Assembly (NCBI GenBank): GCA_030762175.1
Contig: CM060846.1
Span: 184,628,041-184,692,040 of the forward strand
Reading direction: 5' to 3'
Source: Metallyticus violacea
Lineage: Eukaryota; Arthropoda; Insecta; Mantodea; Metallyticidae
Length of the DNA: 64,000 nt
The position numbers were made by a program, and so were the translations under genes. Under the pieces are notes generated by a model that worked only from the letters and a program-made list of their open reading frames with translations, did no database searches and was not told where the DNA came from. Position 1 is the stretch's first letter; each line of letters starts with the position of its first letter. Below are positions 1 through 10,849 of the stretch, in pieces.

Positions 1-719
1 TTTCAAAGGGGCTTAGCATAGTTAAGAAAAGAACTGGACCAGCACTGAAAATTCTTTTAAAAGCATACGTGACCGGGGGTTTGTTCAAAGAAATATAGCT
101 GCTTACTTTTAGAAATGCAGGTGTCGGGGTTGTCGCTACGTAAGGAATATATACAGGTGTATAACCTTTTTCTTCTCTTATAACAATGACTTTTCTGGAC
201 CAGAATTCTTTTAAAGCCATACGTGAAAGGACAAACAATTTCCGAAGGTTTGTTAAAGAAATGAATTTATAAAGGAACCTTGCTCCGTTTAGTGACAATT
301 CTCTCGCTTAGAAATAGCTGGCCACTTTTAGAAATGCAGGTTGTGGGATTTTCAAAAGAACACCATTTATATTTTTAGTTACAAAGGGGCTTAGCATAGT
401 TAAGAAAAGAACTGGACCAGCATTGAAAATTCTTTTAAAAGCATACGTGACCGGAGGTTTGTTCAAAGAAATATAGCTGCTTACTTTTAGAAATGCAGGT
501 GTCGGGGTTTTCGCTACGTAAGGAACATATACAGGTGTATAGCCTTTTTCTTCTCTTATAACAATGACTTTTCTGGACCAGAATTCTTTTAAAGCCATGC
601 GTGAAAGGACAAGCGATGTTCGAAGGTTTGTTAAAATACACAAATGAATTTATAAGCAAGAAAATCTTTGCTCCTTTTACTGACAATGCTCATGCAGGTG
701 TCGGGGTTTTCGCTACGTA
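1..719. repeat. Satellite array end, 378-bp period
   Basis: The block starting with CAAAGGGGCTTAGCATAG at position 4 recurs almost unchanged at 382, giving a 378-bp period; a partial third start (ATGCAGGTGTCGGGGTTTTC) lies near 692. Inside each unit two diverged half-units share CTGGACCAG, AATTCTTTTAAA and TTTAGAAATGCAGG, so the unit looks like a dimer of an older repeat of roughly half the length. The array runs off the left edge of the window, so its true size is unknown. Open frames of 80-110 codons here are by-products of the repeat and are not genes. Confidence 0.9.
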
Positions 720-1011
720 AGAGAAAGAACAATACAGTTTAAGAGTGAGGTCCGAGCGGCCGGCAGAACTCTCTTCGCGCGGGGTTTTAAGAAAGGAGAG
801 GGTGGCAGCTATTGTGAAACACTCAGGTGCGAGCGTGTCAGTGGGGAACTGGAAACCCAGTGGCGGAAGGGCTCTGTCTTAATTACGATATCATTTTTGC
901 GTATCCACGCAATACATTAATTGTATATGCTAATTGATGTCATACACCCCCCTTTTCGGTGATTTAAATTGAATGCTAGATCAACCATTTAAATTGAAAT
1001 TTTTGATATCA
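720..1011. other. Unassigned spacer, locally GC-richer
   Basis: Unique sequence between the satellite and a short minisatellite. The part from about 740 to 880 is clearly richer in G and C (GAGCGGCCGGCAGAACTC, TTCGCGCGGGG) than the rest of the window. No coding frame, RNA gene or known repeat was recognised. Confidence 0.4.
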
Positions 1012-1130
1012 ACCCCACGCCCACCCCCCATCCAGCATCATCCCCACCATCACTCCCCACCACCATCGCTCCCCACCACCATCGCTCCACACCACCATCG
1101 CTCCCCACCACAACGCCCACCCCCCACTTT
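1012..1130. repeat. C-rich minisatellite, 16-bp unit
   Basis: About four tandem copies of a 16-bp unit (CTCCCCACCACCATCG) with degenerate flanking copies. The strand bias is extreme: C and A on plus, G and T on minus. The Gly/Trp-rich reading frame on the minus strand is produced by the repeat. Confidence 0.85.
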
Positions 1131-1207
1131 TTGATATCATTTGCATAATCAATTTAATCAGTTCAATTAATTTAATCACCGGAAACGGGATATATACTAC
1201 TGAGGTC

Positions 1208-1406
1208 CGTCTTCCCTGACTCAAATTTTTTTCCAGGGTTTCCTCAGTCCTCATAACTGGCAAATGCCAGGGAGGTACCCTAAACTTAGCCCTGGAACGT
1301 TTCCTTCCTTAAGGAAAGAAAAGCCTTTCGCAATATATAATTTAATTTCATGTATCACCAGACCGTCTGTGGTACCTCATTAGTAAAAACGGGTGTTAAA
1401 CACGAT
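1208..1406 (+). mobile_element. SINE family B, 5'-truncated
   Basis: Matches the body of the commonest SINE here: CTTCCCTGACTCA, TTTCCTCAGTCCTCATAA, GGGAGGTACCCTAAACTTAG, then CTGTGGTACCTCATTAGTAA and a GGGTGTTAAACAC end. The tRNA-like head is missing, as expected from incomplete reverse transcription or later loss. Confidence 0.85.
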
Positions 1407-2338
1407 TTTAAAAAAGGATTATCCCTCGTTCTTTTTCATCGCTCCTAGACTATTCAGGTTGCTCTTATACTGTAGAATAGGTACAGGAGTCATCATCGGA
1501 TTTTTATTGCTCTCGTCATCGTCGCCACCATCCGATTGTTCTGCAGTCATTTGTGTAACTATAAATATTTCTCAATTTCATCACTTGCGATAGTAAATTT
1601 AACATTAAAGGTAAGTATTATAAATATATCCAGCTAACTCATAGACGAGCAATTTTTAATGTACTAAAAGCTTTGTACTCATTGAGACCGGAAGTATACA
1701 ATTCTGTACATGGTAAAGCGTGCTTCATGATTTACATAAATGTGAATAGCAAAATATTACCCATATTAGGAATATTGCACAACATTTATAAATTAGATGC
1801 ATAAGTTTAAAAGATTTTATTATGCGAGAAAACCATAAATTTATTACTTACCTTGAAGAGTTTCATTGTTTCACTTCCGATTGTTAGAAGTCACTTTCCC
1901 TTTTCGTGTTTGTAGCTTGGAGAAGATTACACTTCAGAGGATCCTTTCTAGATGTCTCTATCTTACCGTAACGCTAATACACTGTATCAGAAATGTCTGG
2001 CATCTAGCTCTAGCGTAGATTTTTGTAAACTTCAAGTACAGTATACTTGGAGGAAAGGTAAATAAGTTATTTATTTTAAATGTTGGTTGCTAAAGTAAGT
2101 CAACTTATCTGCTTAGGGAAGTGAATATATAAATAACAAACAATTAGGAAATAAAAATGTATCACATTTCCAAAAGCATATTCTTATGCAAGTTGTACGC
2201 ACTTTCATATCTCTTTTTCGACTTCTTGGGCATTAGAAATTCATTTTACTATATCACATGGAATCATTTGCAATAAATAGCACACCATAATTTAAGATTT
2301 AGTGTTACATAGTCGCACAAAACACACAGGCGCACGAG
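1407..2338. other. Unassigned AT-rich stretch
   Basis: About 930 bases with no recognised repeat, RNA gene or credible coding frame. The 66-codon frame at 1393-1593 is low-complexity and starts inside the SINE tail. Confidence 0.4.
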
Positions 2339-2650
2339 CGTCTGTTCTGGTGGTGTAATGGTAACCATCCTTGTATCCTAAACCTAAGATCTCGGGTTCA
2401 ATCCCGGGCCAGCATTGAGGGATTTTTTCTGGCGTCCTCCCTGACTGAGTTTTTTTCCAGGTTTTCCTCAGTCCTCATAAATGGCAAATGTCGGGGAGGT
2501 ACTCTAAACTTAGGCCTGCAACGATTCCTACCTTAAAAATAAATCCTTTCCCAATATTCCATTTCATATCATGTATCATCAGTGTCAATCGCCTGTGGTG
2601 CCTCTGTAGTAAAAACGGGCGTTAAATACCATACATTCATTCATTCAATA
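2339..2650 (+). mobile_element. Chimeric SINE: family A head on family B body
   Basis: The first about 70 bases are the family A tRNA-like head (box A-like TGGTGTAATGGTAACCAT; box B-like GGGTTCAATCCC). The sequence then changes at about 2425-2433 to the family B body (CGTCCTCCCTGACTGAG, TTTTCCTCAGTCCTCATAA, GGGGAGGTACTCTAAACTTA, CGCCTGTGGTGCCTC, ACGGGCGTTAAATACC) and ends in ATTC repeats. Head and body are both well preserved, so this is a true hybrid rather than two abutting fragments. It is probably transcribed by RNA polymerase III when active and mobilised by a LINE, as is usual for tRNA-derived SINEs. Confidence 0.85.
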
Positions 2651-2672
2651 CGCACTCGTAAATGAACAAGAT

Positions 2673-2707
<35 letters not shown>

Positions 2708-2960
2708 ACAATAACAGGAAATAACCTACCGAATTTATGGTAGCGAAGAAATATGCACGTTAGGAATGTTGTGCCTGTGATGCCTCTGTAGCAAAAAACG
2801 GGCGTTAAACACCATTCATTCATTCATTCATTCATTCATTCATTCATTCAATACGCTCTTATGAATGAACAAGATATAGTAAAAAAAAAAGCACACTAAC
2901 AGGAGATGACTTACAAACCGCATTTATAGTAGCGAAGGAATATGTACGTTAGGAATGTTT
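2590..2960 (+). repeat. Tandem duplication of SINE tail plus flank, 182-bp period
   Basis: The segment from CGCCTGTGGTGCCTC (2590) through the ATTC repeats, an A-run and CACGTTAGGAATGTT (2771) is repeated from 2772 to about 2960 with changes in A-run and ATTC length. The duplication therefore followed the SINE insertion. Two poly-A tracts (about 2679-2705 and 2881-2890) are part of the unit. Confidence 0.85.
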
Positions 2961-3924
2961 AAGGCAACAATTTCGTTATAAAATCATGTTCACTACTGTA
3001 CTCTTCAAGTACCAATCGGCATTGGTGAACTCTGCTTGGGTAGGTAGCGGAAGTCAAAATATTACTCATATGGCTGCAAAGCCTTGTCAAGATGTTAATA
3101 TGCAGGGATGTATTTGTTGTGTTAGTGATTTGTTTTCGTTACGAACTGTTTTATTATTCCTTTAATATATAACCTCTACAAGTGTAAACAGTAATGTTGT
3201 CCGATTTCTGTGCTTGTTTGTACGTGGAATTTTATAGTAAACAAAGAACAGCTGACTGCCACAAGAGGTGTAAGAAACTGGCTAAGAAAAAACAGATATG
3301 CCTGAAATTATTTTAAACGTAAATATTTATATTGGCTTTTACATCTTACCCAAAATATAGCATATTATTTCCAAAGACATGAGCTACCAGTCTCATACAA
3401 ATACTCAAAACTTAAAACATGAACGCGAGGTCACAGACATTTGAACTGGTAAGTTGAACGCACGTGAACATATAGTGACTTCTGGTGTAAGATTAATAAC
3501 AACTTAACATTAAATGAAATATGTTCTCTTTCAGTTAATGCAGGATATTTATAAACAAGACTTTTAACTGACGTTTATTTGTTGCTTAGGAAGGATAATA
3601 TAAATAGCGTGTTTAGATGCTGCTTAAGTTTAGGATTGGCGGAAAAATTTTAACATTGTAATGAATACTTTGTTGCCCTTAACTGCTTTGGTGATGAAAA
3701 CCCTCAAAGAAGGAAAAAGATTAGAGAAAAGTTTTGTTCCAGAAATGTGAAAATCAATCTGTAGGCCTTAAAATCTGAATCCGTCATCTTAGCCACCCTT
3801 AATGATATAAGATATTTTTTTGAGTATCAATTAAAACAATTTAAGTTCAACAAATGAATTATATAGTGCTTGCAAGATACACTATCATGGTTTGGTCCAA
3901 GTGTTATTTCTTGTTGGAACAATT
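2961..3924. other. Unassigned AT-rich stretch
   Basis: No recognised gene, RNA or repeat. Stop codons are frequent in every frame. Confidence 0.4.
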
Positions 3925-4180
3925 TGGGGATATTTTTTCCCAGAGTTTCGCTCACCAAAAATGATGAATCCTACATAAATAAAATGTTGATGAATACTGA
4001 AGCCATCTGCACCAATTCTTTTCATTCATTGTAAGGGGAAAATCACATTTTTTGGGTGAGATTTTTTCCACAGTTTTCCCTCATCTATAAAAGATGAACC
4101 CCACATATTTGTAGGAGTCAATGAACTCTGGGTCCATTTGTATCAATACTTTTCATTCACTGTAAAGGAAAATGTTAGTA
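3925..4180 (+). repeat. Degenerate tandem duplication, about 130 bp
   Basis: Two diverged copies begin at about 3931 (ATTTTTTCCCAGAGTTTC) and 4061 (ATTTTTTCCACAGTTTTC). Both continue with a short GATGAA(T/C)CC(T/C)ACAT block and close with TTTTCATTCA(T/C)TGTAA. Origin unknown. Confidence 0.65.
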
Positions 4181-5145
4181 TACTGGCTAGCACATGCGGA
4201 AATGCAAAGACCTTTTCATTGTGTTACCGATTGAAAATAGAGAGAGCTCACTAGAACCACAAGCAGTAACAACTTATCAGAATGTTGGTAAGTAAAGTCG
4301 CATGTTACAGAAGGAAATGCAAACTAATATCAAAGGACAATGAGAAAGTATCTGTGAGTAGGGACACTAATGTTTTTGTGTGCACTTCAGTGGCATATGA
4401 TGCTATTGAATATGTGTTAATTAAATAAATGCTAAGTTGCCTAAGAGTTATTAATTTTGTTTTCTATTTTAGACATAAGTCATATTAATTTTATTTTGCT
4501 GGAATCATTTCAATGTATTAATTTATAGCATATCCTTTTGTATATAAATTTGTTGGTGCAAAAATTAAATTAATTTGATATCAAATCAACCAATGCATAA
4601 AAACGTATGTCATGCATGAATTTGGTTAATTTTCTGTACACTTGCACCCTTACATAATAAGTTTTAAGATTTTTATTTTTAAAAGTTTTGAACCATACTT
4701 TTCTGACATGAATTTTCAGAATTGCTTAAAATTCTCCAAATTTGCTTACTAGCATTAAGACTATATTTAGTGCTGAACTGACAGCTACAGACTTAACAAA
4801 TGCCATTTGAATCCTTGTGAATTGGGCTTTCATTTGATAAACAACAGGACATCATTGTGGATTTTTCAAAATTCCCTGCTTCTTAAATGATTTAATTTTG
4901 AGTTTTTGGAGAATTTTTTTTTAGTTTCTAAAAAATTTCATGCCTTAAAGTTACTAAGTTCAAATTTCAAGATGGTATCTCATTGATATCATACTAAATT
5001 AACTTCTTGTTTATAGTAACTAATATTTTTCTAGACTCTTGGGAATAAATACACACTGTTCAAACAAATTTAAGTGCACACAAAGAGAAACCGAGCATTG
5101 AGAAAGGATATTAATGGAAGGGCACATGAATAAGCAGGTAAAGTT
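4181..5145. other. Unassigned AT-rich stretch
   Basis: No recognised gene, RNA or repeat in about 965 bases. Confidence 0.4.
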
Positions 5146-5409
5146 GGTCCTGGAGGTCTAATGGTAACCATACTTTCCTCATAGACCCAAGATTGTGGGT
5201 TCAATTCTGACTTTTTTCGGGCTTAAAAATCCTAAGTATGCTTCCTTCAGAAGGAAAGTAAAGCTGTGAGTCCCATGTCTTAGATTTAAGGCACGAAAAA
5301 GAACCTCAAGCCTGAAAGAAGAAGCTTCTGAGAAAAATTTATTGCCAGTTTCATGCCCGAATTGAATGGGATGCTGATTTTGATATTAAAGGGCATTCAT
5401 AAATAAACC
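5146..5409 (+). mobile_element. SINE family A, diverged full-length copy
   Basis: The head begins GGTCCTGG with GGTCTAATGGTAACCATA (box A-like) and GTGGGTTCAATTC (box B-like). The body has AAAATCCTAAGTATG, AAGTAAAGCTGTGAGTCCC, AAAGAACCTCAAGCCTGAAA and GAATTGAATGGGATGCTGAT, ending near CATAAATAAACC. Many substitutions against the younger copy at 50.4 kb indicate an old insertion. Confidence 0.85.
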
Positions 5410-6900
5410 AAATGAACAAGTAGGTAAAAGGATGTCAAGCTTTTTTGACAGCCCAAGGACAAGATACTCGCACCACTCCACTCTTATCCCCCTGTACTCT
5501 CAATCTGTAATAAATCCATATACTGTGAGAAAGATATCAGAAGAAGAGCACATAAACAAGCAGTTAGAAACATGTCAGAGTAGCTTGATAATCCAATCAC
5601 TACACCATTATCTCCCTCCCATCTCACTCTATAATAAATCAAATTATAACTTTGTTGGATTCATTTAAAGTTCATCACATAATTTTACCCTTGGAAATGT
5701 TAGAACAATGAACTGGGAGCATTACTTGTCACTGCTAAGAATAAAATTTTAAGTTTTGTATGAAATTATTGAGATAACAACTTCATATGTGGACTGAGTA
5801 GTTATAAAAGACATGTACCTCAATGCATAATTTTTTTTAGAAAATTTAAAAATTCTGTTTTTCAAAAACATAAATCTAAAAGTGTTGAGATGCAGTGACT
5901 TTTGAAAAAAATAAAAATAATGTCATCTTGTATTATCAATAAGGCCCTATTCTTAAGCATTAAAATGACACTTGTCACAGGTCTGTACCCATTGTAATTT
6001 TCTAATAAACAAAGTTTTAAATATTTTAGGAATTTTTGGCAATATAAAATATCTGTATCATAGGAATGGAGAATTGTAATTATAAAAGAATAACTTTTGC
6101 ATATCTTATTTTAAGGTACAAATATGCAACAAATTAATAAAATCCATCACATCATGTTCCAAAATTAATTCTTTATTGGTTGATTTGATGTGGACTTATC
6201 CAACTTTAAGAATTACACTTGCCTGTGATGATTTTGCTGCTTTTGTGAAAATAAACAATTTATATGGATAATAGCCTGTTGATTTAAAAAACGATATCAG
6301 TTGTTTCATAACACATACAGATTTTTTGTAATCTGACATTCTGTTATTTATAATGTTATATTATGGTGACACTGATACAGTAGCAAAACTTGAATTACTT
6401 TAGCACATACAATTTATATATAAATGCTTATATATAATATATATGAATATAATGCAGAATGCAAAACAAAGCAAAGCAACCCTTATTTACTTCCTTATCA
6501 GTTCCTCTGCCATGTGTTTAAAGTTTCCATGTGACTGGAGCTTAATCAACGCATGACCAGAAGTAAGGGGAAGTGATTGCATCATACTCTAAAACCACGA
6601 AGATGTGTGTTAAAATCCATTAGCCATGGTAGTTGGTGTTGTATTGCTTGTTTAGTGCTATATTTCAGTTTTTCTTTGTGTTTTGTGTATAAAGTGCCAG
6701 GAAACTAATGATAAGATGGCTTCAAGCTGTGGAATTCCAAGATGGTAATGTGTGAACAATCCAAATAATTATATTTCATATGTGGTTCGTACTTGTTAAA
6801 AAACAAAATAATAATATTACTCCAGTTATTAAGAAAGTATATTTTACATTTTTAAAGCTAAACTTAGAAATCCATTTTAGAAAAAATTAAATACCTAAAA
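5410..6900. other. Unassigned AT-rich stretch
   Basis: Nearly 1.5 kb with no feature I can name. It contains a short TATA-rich tract near 6415-6450. The 78-codon frame at 5432-5668 shows no motif. Confidence 0.4.
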
Positions 6901-7623
6901 AATCAATGGCTACTGGGTGGAGATTTAAAAGTTTGTGGCACTACTTGATCAGCAGAGTGAGTATACAAAATCTTGCTTTTTGTGCAAATGGGATGGTAGA
7001 TGTAGGGACAAACCAAGGGATGGCCTAAGAGTAAAAGTTTAATGCTGCAAAAAAAAAAATTAATACTTGTCAGTCTAGTTCAACCTAAAAAGATGCTATT
7101 GCTTCCACTTCATATTAAAATAGGTATCATGAAGCATCCATCAGAGCATTAGACAAGAATGACTTGGGCTTCAAGTATTTATACCGTAAATTTCCACTTT
7201 TGTCCAAGGCTAAAATAAAAGAGGGTGTATTTGATGGACCTCAGTCAGACAACTAATGAAGGATACTGACGTATTAAACATTATGAACAATATAGAACTT
7301 CAGGCATGGTGTTATCAATAAGTTCTGTGGAAATGTAAAAGTATGAAGAAATTGTAAAAGATATGTTACGAAGACTGCAAGTTCTCGGTTGCAATATGAG
7401 TTTGAAACTTCATATCTTGAACTCTCACCTTGACTACTTTCTACCTAATTTGACACTTATGAATGATGAGCAAGGTGAAAGATTTCATCAAGAAATTAAG
7501 GAAATTGAAAGATATCAGGAACAGTGGAACGAAGCAACGCTGGCAGACTGCTGGTGCTTGAAGAGAGAAGATGTGCAACCAAAACATAAATGTAAACCAA
7601 CACAGCCTTCCTTCCAAGCATAG
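6901..7623 (+). pseudogene. Relic of a recurrent arthropod repeat protein, unnamed family
   Basis: Translating across frames gives fragments I recognise from a protein family found in many copies in arthropod genomes: CFLCKWD near 6975, KRCYCFHFILK (from a block usually reading LLPPLHIKLGLMK) near 7090, KIKEGVF near 7210, and the best-kept part at 7363-7623 with LGCNMSLKLHILNSHLDYF and EQGERFHQEIKEIE followed by CWCLKRE. Stops and frameshifts break the 5' part, so no intact protein is encoded. The family is repeat-associated but I do not know its biochemical role. The C-terminal 86 codons are open, perhaps by chance. Confidence 0.65.
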
Positions 7624-8798
7624 AAAGATGCTGATCTTCAGACATAAGCTTTTTTAAAGGTATCCATTTGGTGTATTAGATAGGAATATGGTATTTTAGT
7701 TTTGATTTCATGATACTCTTTATTTCACAAAAATTGACATTTTTTAAAATTCTTTTTGCAGTTTGTTTAAAAACCTTATGTGATAAGGGGGAAAAGATTT
7801 TGACATTGAACTTAGCATGCCAAAATTAGTTAAAATCACTATTCACATTTGGGACATCAGAATTTTTTTTTTCACAGGACTGTTGGTGTACTATAAAGCA
7901 GTTCATATAATTTAAACGAAACTAAGTTAATCTTACCACATATTTATTATTACAAGCATTTCTGTTTAATTTAAATCTATTTAGGGGTTACACATTTTAA
8001 ATTGTTTTGATTGCCCAAAAAATACAGTGTCCACCAAATGTGCTGAAAATAATCTAAAAGGTGATAAAATGGGCCTTACCTGTCTGCTATTTCTGATTAT
8101 ATATTGTGCCTATGGGACTAATTGCCAATAGCAACAACCTATACAGTTGGGAATCTTAACTTTATATAGTTCCAGCTCTCTGTATCCTGGAGACCCAACA
8201 TATTAAAACAGATTTTAAATGGAAGATAGTGCCTACATAAATCACATGAAAGCATTATGCAATTAGTGCACTTGGCAGCAAACCATTAAATTTACGTGAA
8301 GCTAATTAGGCCATATTCATATAGACTGAAGAAGTTCTTACATTTGCTTTGTAATAATATAGAATCAACTAGGTATGGATGAAAGCTGATTGCAGAAAAA
8401 AAAAATTGCTGAGCATTAATGCCAAGAATTGGCAGCCATGCATTGACTCTGACATATAATTGGGAAGATAAGAATTGTAAAAGCAATTAGATTTGAGCAA
8501 TCAGATACACAACAGTGAGTAGCAGCATGGGTAAGGAGTAGGTGTGGGGATTGAAGGGGAGTGTGCATTAATGAAAAGTGATATACTGATATATACACAG
8601 TGTGACTTGGGGGAACAGGCTCTGCATATGTGGAGTGAACTGCATGCTGCCACAGTGTTGGAGAGACTAATTAGAATTACTGTCATCCAAGGTCATGCAG
8701 CTGTACATTCTGTTTACAATTCTCATGTCAAACTGCAAGGATAGTACTCTTGATTGAAACTAACATAAATTAATGCAAGAACCTATTATCTACAGGTT
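7624..8798. other. Unassigned AT-rich stretch
   Basis: About 1.2 kb without a recognised feature. Several overlapping 60-66-codon frames at 8292-8744 lie on opposite strands of the same sequence and show no family motif. Confidence 0.4.
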
Positions 8799-9012
8799 TA
8801 GGATTCAATTTCTGCCAGCATTGTCCTCCCTGACTGAGTTTTTTCTTCCAAGTTTTCTTCAGTTTTCATCAATGGAAAATGCTTGTGAGGTACCCTAAAG
8901 TTAGGTCAGGAACACTTTCTTAAAAAAATCCTTTTCCAATTTACCATTTCATCTTATCATTGTCCACTGCCTGTAGTGCCTTAGCAGTAAAAACAGGCCT
9001 TAAACACTATTA
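8799..9012 (+). mobile_element. SINE family B body, head mostly lost
   Basis: A remnant box B-like GGATTCAATTTCTGCCAGC is followed by CATTGTCCTCCCTGACTGAG, GAGGTACCCTAAAGTTAGG and a CAGGCCTTAAACACTA end. The GCCAGCATTG junction is shared with the chimeric copy at 2.3 kb, so this may belong to the same hybrid subfamily. Confidence 0.8.
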
Positions 9013-9517
9013 TAAAAATCCTAACATAATGCTAAAGTCTCATTAGTAGTTAATAAATTAATTTTATTTCAGAAAATAATTACAATTAAATTTATATTTT
9101 TCTCCATACCTTATAACTATTTTCATAACTTCATAATTTACATTAATTAAGAAATTATAATTTTTCAATACATTGTCATTTACTATTGCTTATTTAACTG
9201 ATAACTGAATCTTGTCTTTGACTCATCAGCAGCTTCCTACTGGAATATCTGGAAGACTTGGGTTCCGGTATTCTATTCAAATTTATTACAAATATATCTT
9301 AACAAACTAATGCACTCAAATATACTATTAATAATCTATTATGAAATAAGATATAAAATAAAACAAAATAATACTAATCTCACTTATCTCCCCTGCCTAT
9401 TTGCTTCCTACAATTGCTTCTTAACAGTTTGATCCCAATACACAACACTTTGAGTTATTAGTGTATCCATGACCATTATATTTATTACTGTATATCCTAT
9501 TCTTGTGTATATTTATC
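9013..9517. other. AT-rich stretch with a LINE-tail-like piece
   Basis: Around 9225-9262 a segment (CATCAGCAGCTTCCTACTGG, AATATCTGGAAGACTTGGG) resembles the ends of the LINE-associated repeats near 11.1 and 11.66 kb. It may be the 3' end of the LINE copy that follows. The rest is unassigned. Confidence 0.45.
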
Positions 9518-10568
9518 TTATTGTACTTCTAAGGTTACATTTCCCTCTATCTTCCTCTTAATCATTCTTGTCCATTTCTCTCTAACTTTGCCCAAATAAT
9601 TGCCAATCATTTTTATATTCTTCTGTCCTTTTACAATGAAAATGTTTCTAATTAATATTTCCCCATTTAATTCTTCCATTTTTGTTCTCTGCATAGTTTT
9701 GTTTGCTTGCAGTATAATAAACAATGAAAATCCACATTTGTTTCTCCAGACATTGGACATTTTTCTACATCTTTATCGTATCTTAGCATTTTTAAATTCA
9801 TAACTCCAGTTCTAGCCCATGTAAACCCTTCCCGACCTGCCTTGTCACATTGGGGTATATATTTTTCCCTACCCCACCATATTTTTATTTCTCTATAAAG
9901 TCTCAATGATTTCTTTTCTCTCATACTACCAGATATTTCTTGCCTTTCAATATCTTCCAATCTTAGGTTTATTTCTTCCTAGAATCCTGTGTTTTGATAT
10001 TCTTTATTTATCCATAAGTTTCCCATAACTATCTGTTGCAAAATTTCCTGCACTTTGAGATACCATGATCCTTTCCACTTATATTTCTTTTGGATACTGA
10101 AACATTCTTTAATAATGTCACTCTCTTCCAATGTGGCAATTCTTTATATGTATTTCATAATGATTGTAATAATTTTTATCTTGGTGGAATGCCTACCTAA
10201 TTCAAGTTGCTCTACACCATTTGGTGATGCTATTGGTAGACCTAAAGTCTGTTTATAAAAACTTATATTTATTTTATCAACATTTTTCCATGCATCCTCT
10301 ACACCCCATATTTCTGCCACATAGAGCATTTTTGCTTCTACTGTGGCTGTGTACATTCTTTTTAGCCAATTTATCTTATATTTGGAATTTTTCCTAAACA
10401 TGCTCTTATATCACTCACAGCTGCTTTTCCTTTTGCTACTGTTCATTCCAACTTCCATTAGAATTTAATCTTGTACTTAGATAATTAAATTTCCTTACCA
10501 CCTCTATTTCTTTCATATTTAATTGCCATTTCTCACCATTTTTCAATTCATAAATTCTTTTAAAAACC

Positions 10569-10569
<1 letters not shown>

Positions 10570-10604
<35 letters not shown>
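10570..10604. repeat. (CT)n microsatellite
   Basis: Uninterrupted CT dinucleotides next to an inserted PLE-tail piece inside LINE copy 1. Confidence 0.95.
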
Positions 10605-10608
<4 letters not shown>

Positions 10609-10612
10609 TTCG

Positions 10613-10708
10613 AAGCAGTTGACAATGGAGTGGTAATATATCCTAAACTTAGGTATTCATTATTACATGGAGTTCAGTGTAAAAAATAAGTACCTAAGTT
10701 TAGGATAA
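10613..10708. mobile_element. P2-type PLE-tail fragment with 17-bp inverted repeat
   Basis: TTCGAAGCAGTTGACAATGG and GTGGTAATATATCC match, in reverse, the right end of the palindrome at 18.0-18.2 kb. A perfect 17-bp inverted repeat (TATCCTAAACTTAGGTA at 10639-10655, its complement at 10691-10707) flanks a 35-bp loop that contains the shared GGAGTTCAGTGTAAAAAAT block. The hammerhead-like part of P2 is missing, so this is a short fold-back derivative. It sits between LINE segments that are contiguous in copy 2, so it is an insertion. Confidence 0.7.
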
Positions 10709-10849
10709 CATGATCTTTGATTACTTTTCATTTATTTTCAATCCCCACTCACTACAAAAAGTGTTCACTACTTCAATTGCCCTTCTCAATCCTCCACTAG
10801 TTATAGATCCAATTACTAAATCATCTGTGAAACATTGGTAGTATTAGAA

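Noticed and set aside
308..643. 111-codon minus frame
   Set aside because: Lies within the satellite and reads the same repeated words twice; a product of the repeat.
1009..1263. Gly/Trp-rich 84-codon frame
   Set aside because: Produced by the C-rich minisatellite and SINE sequence.
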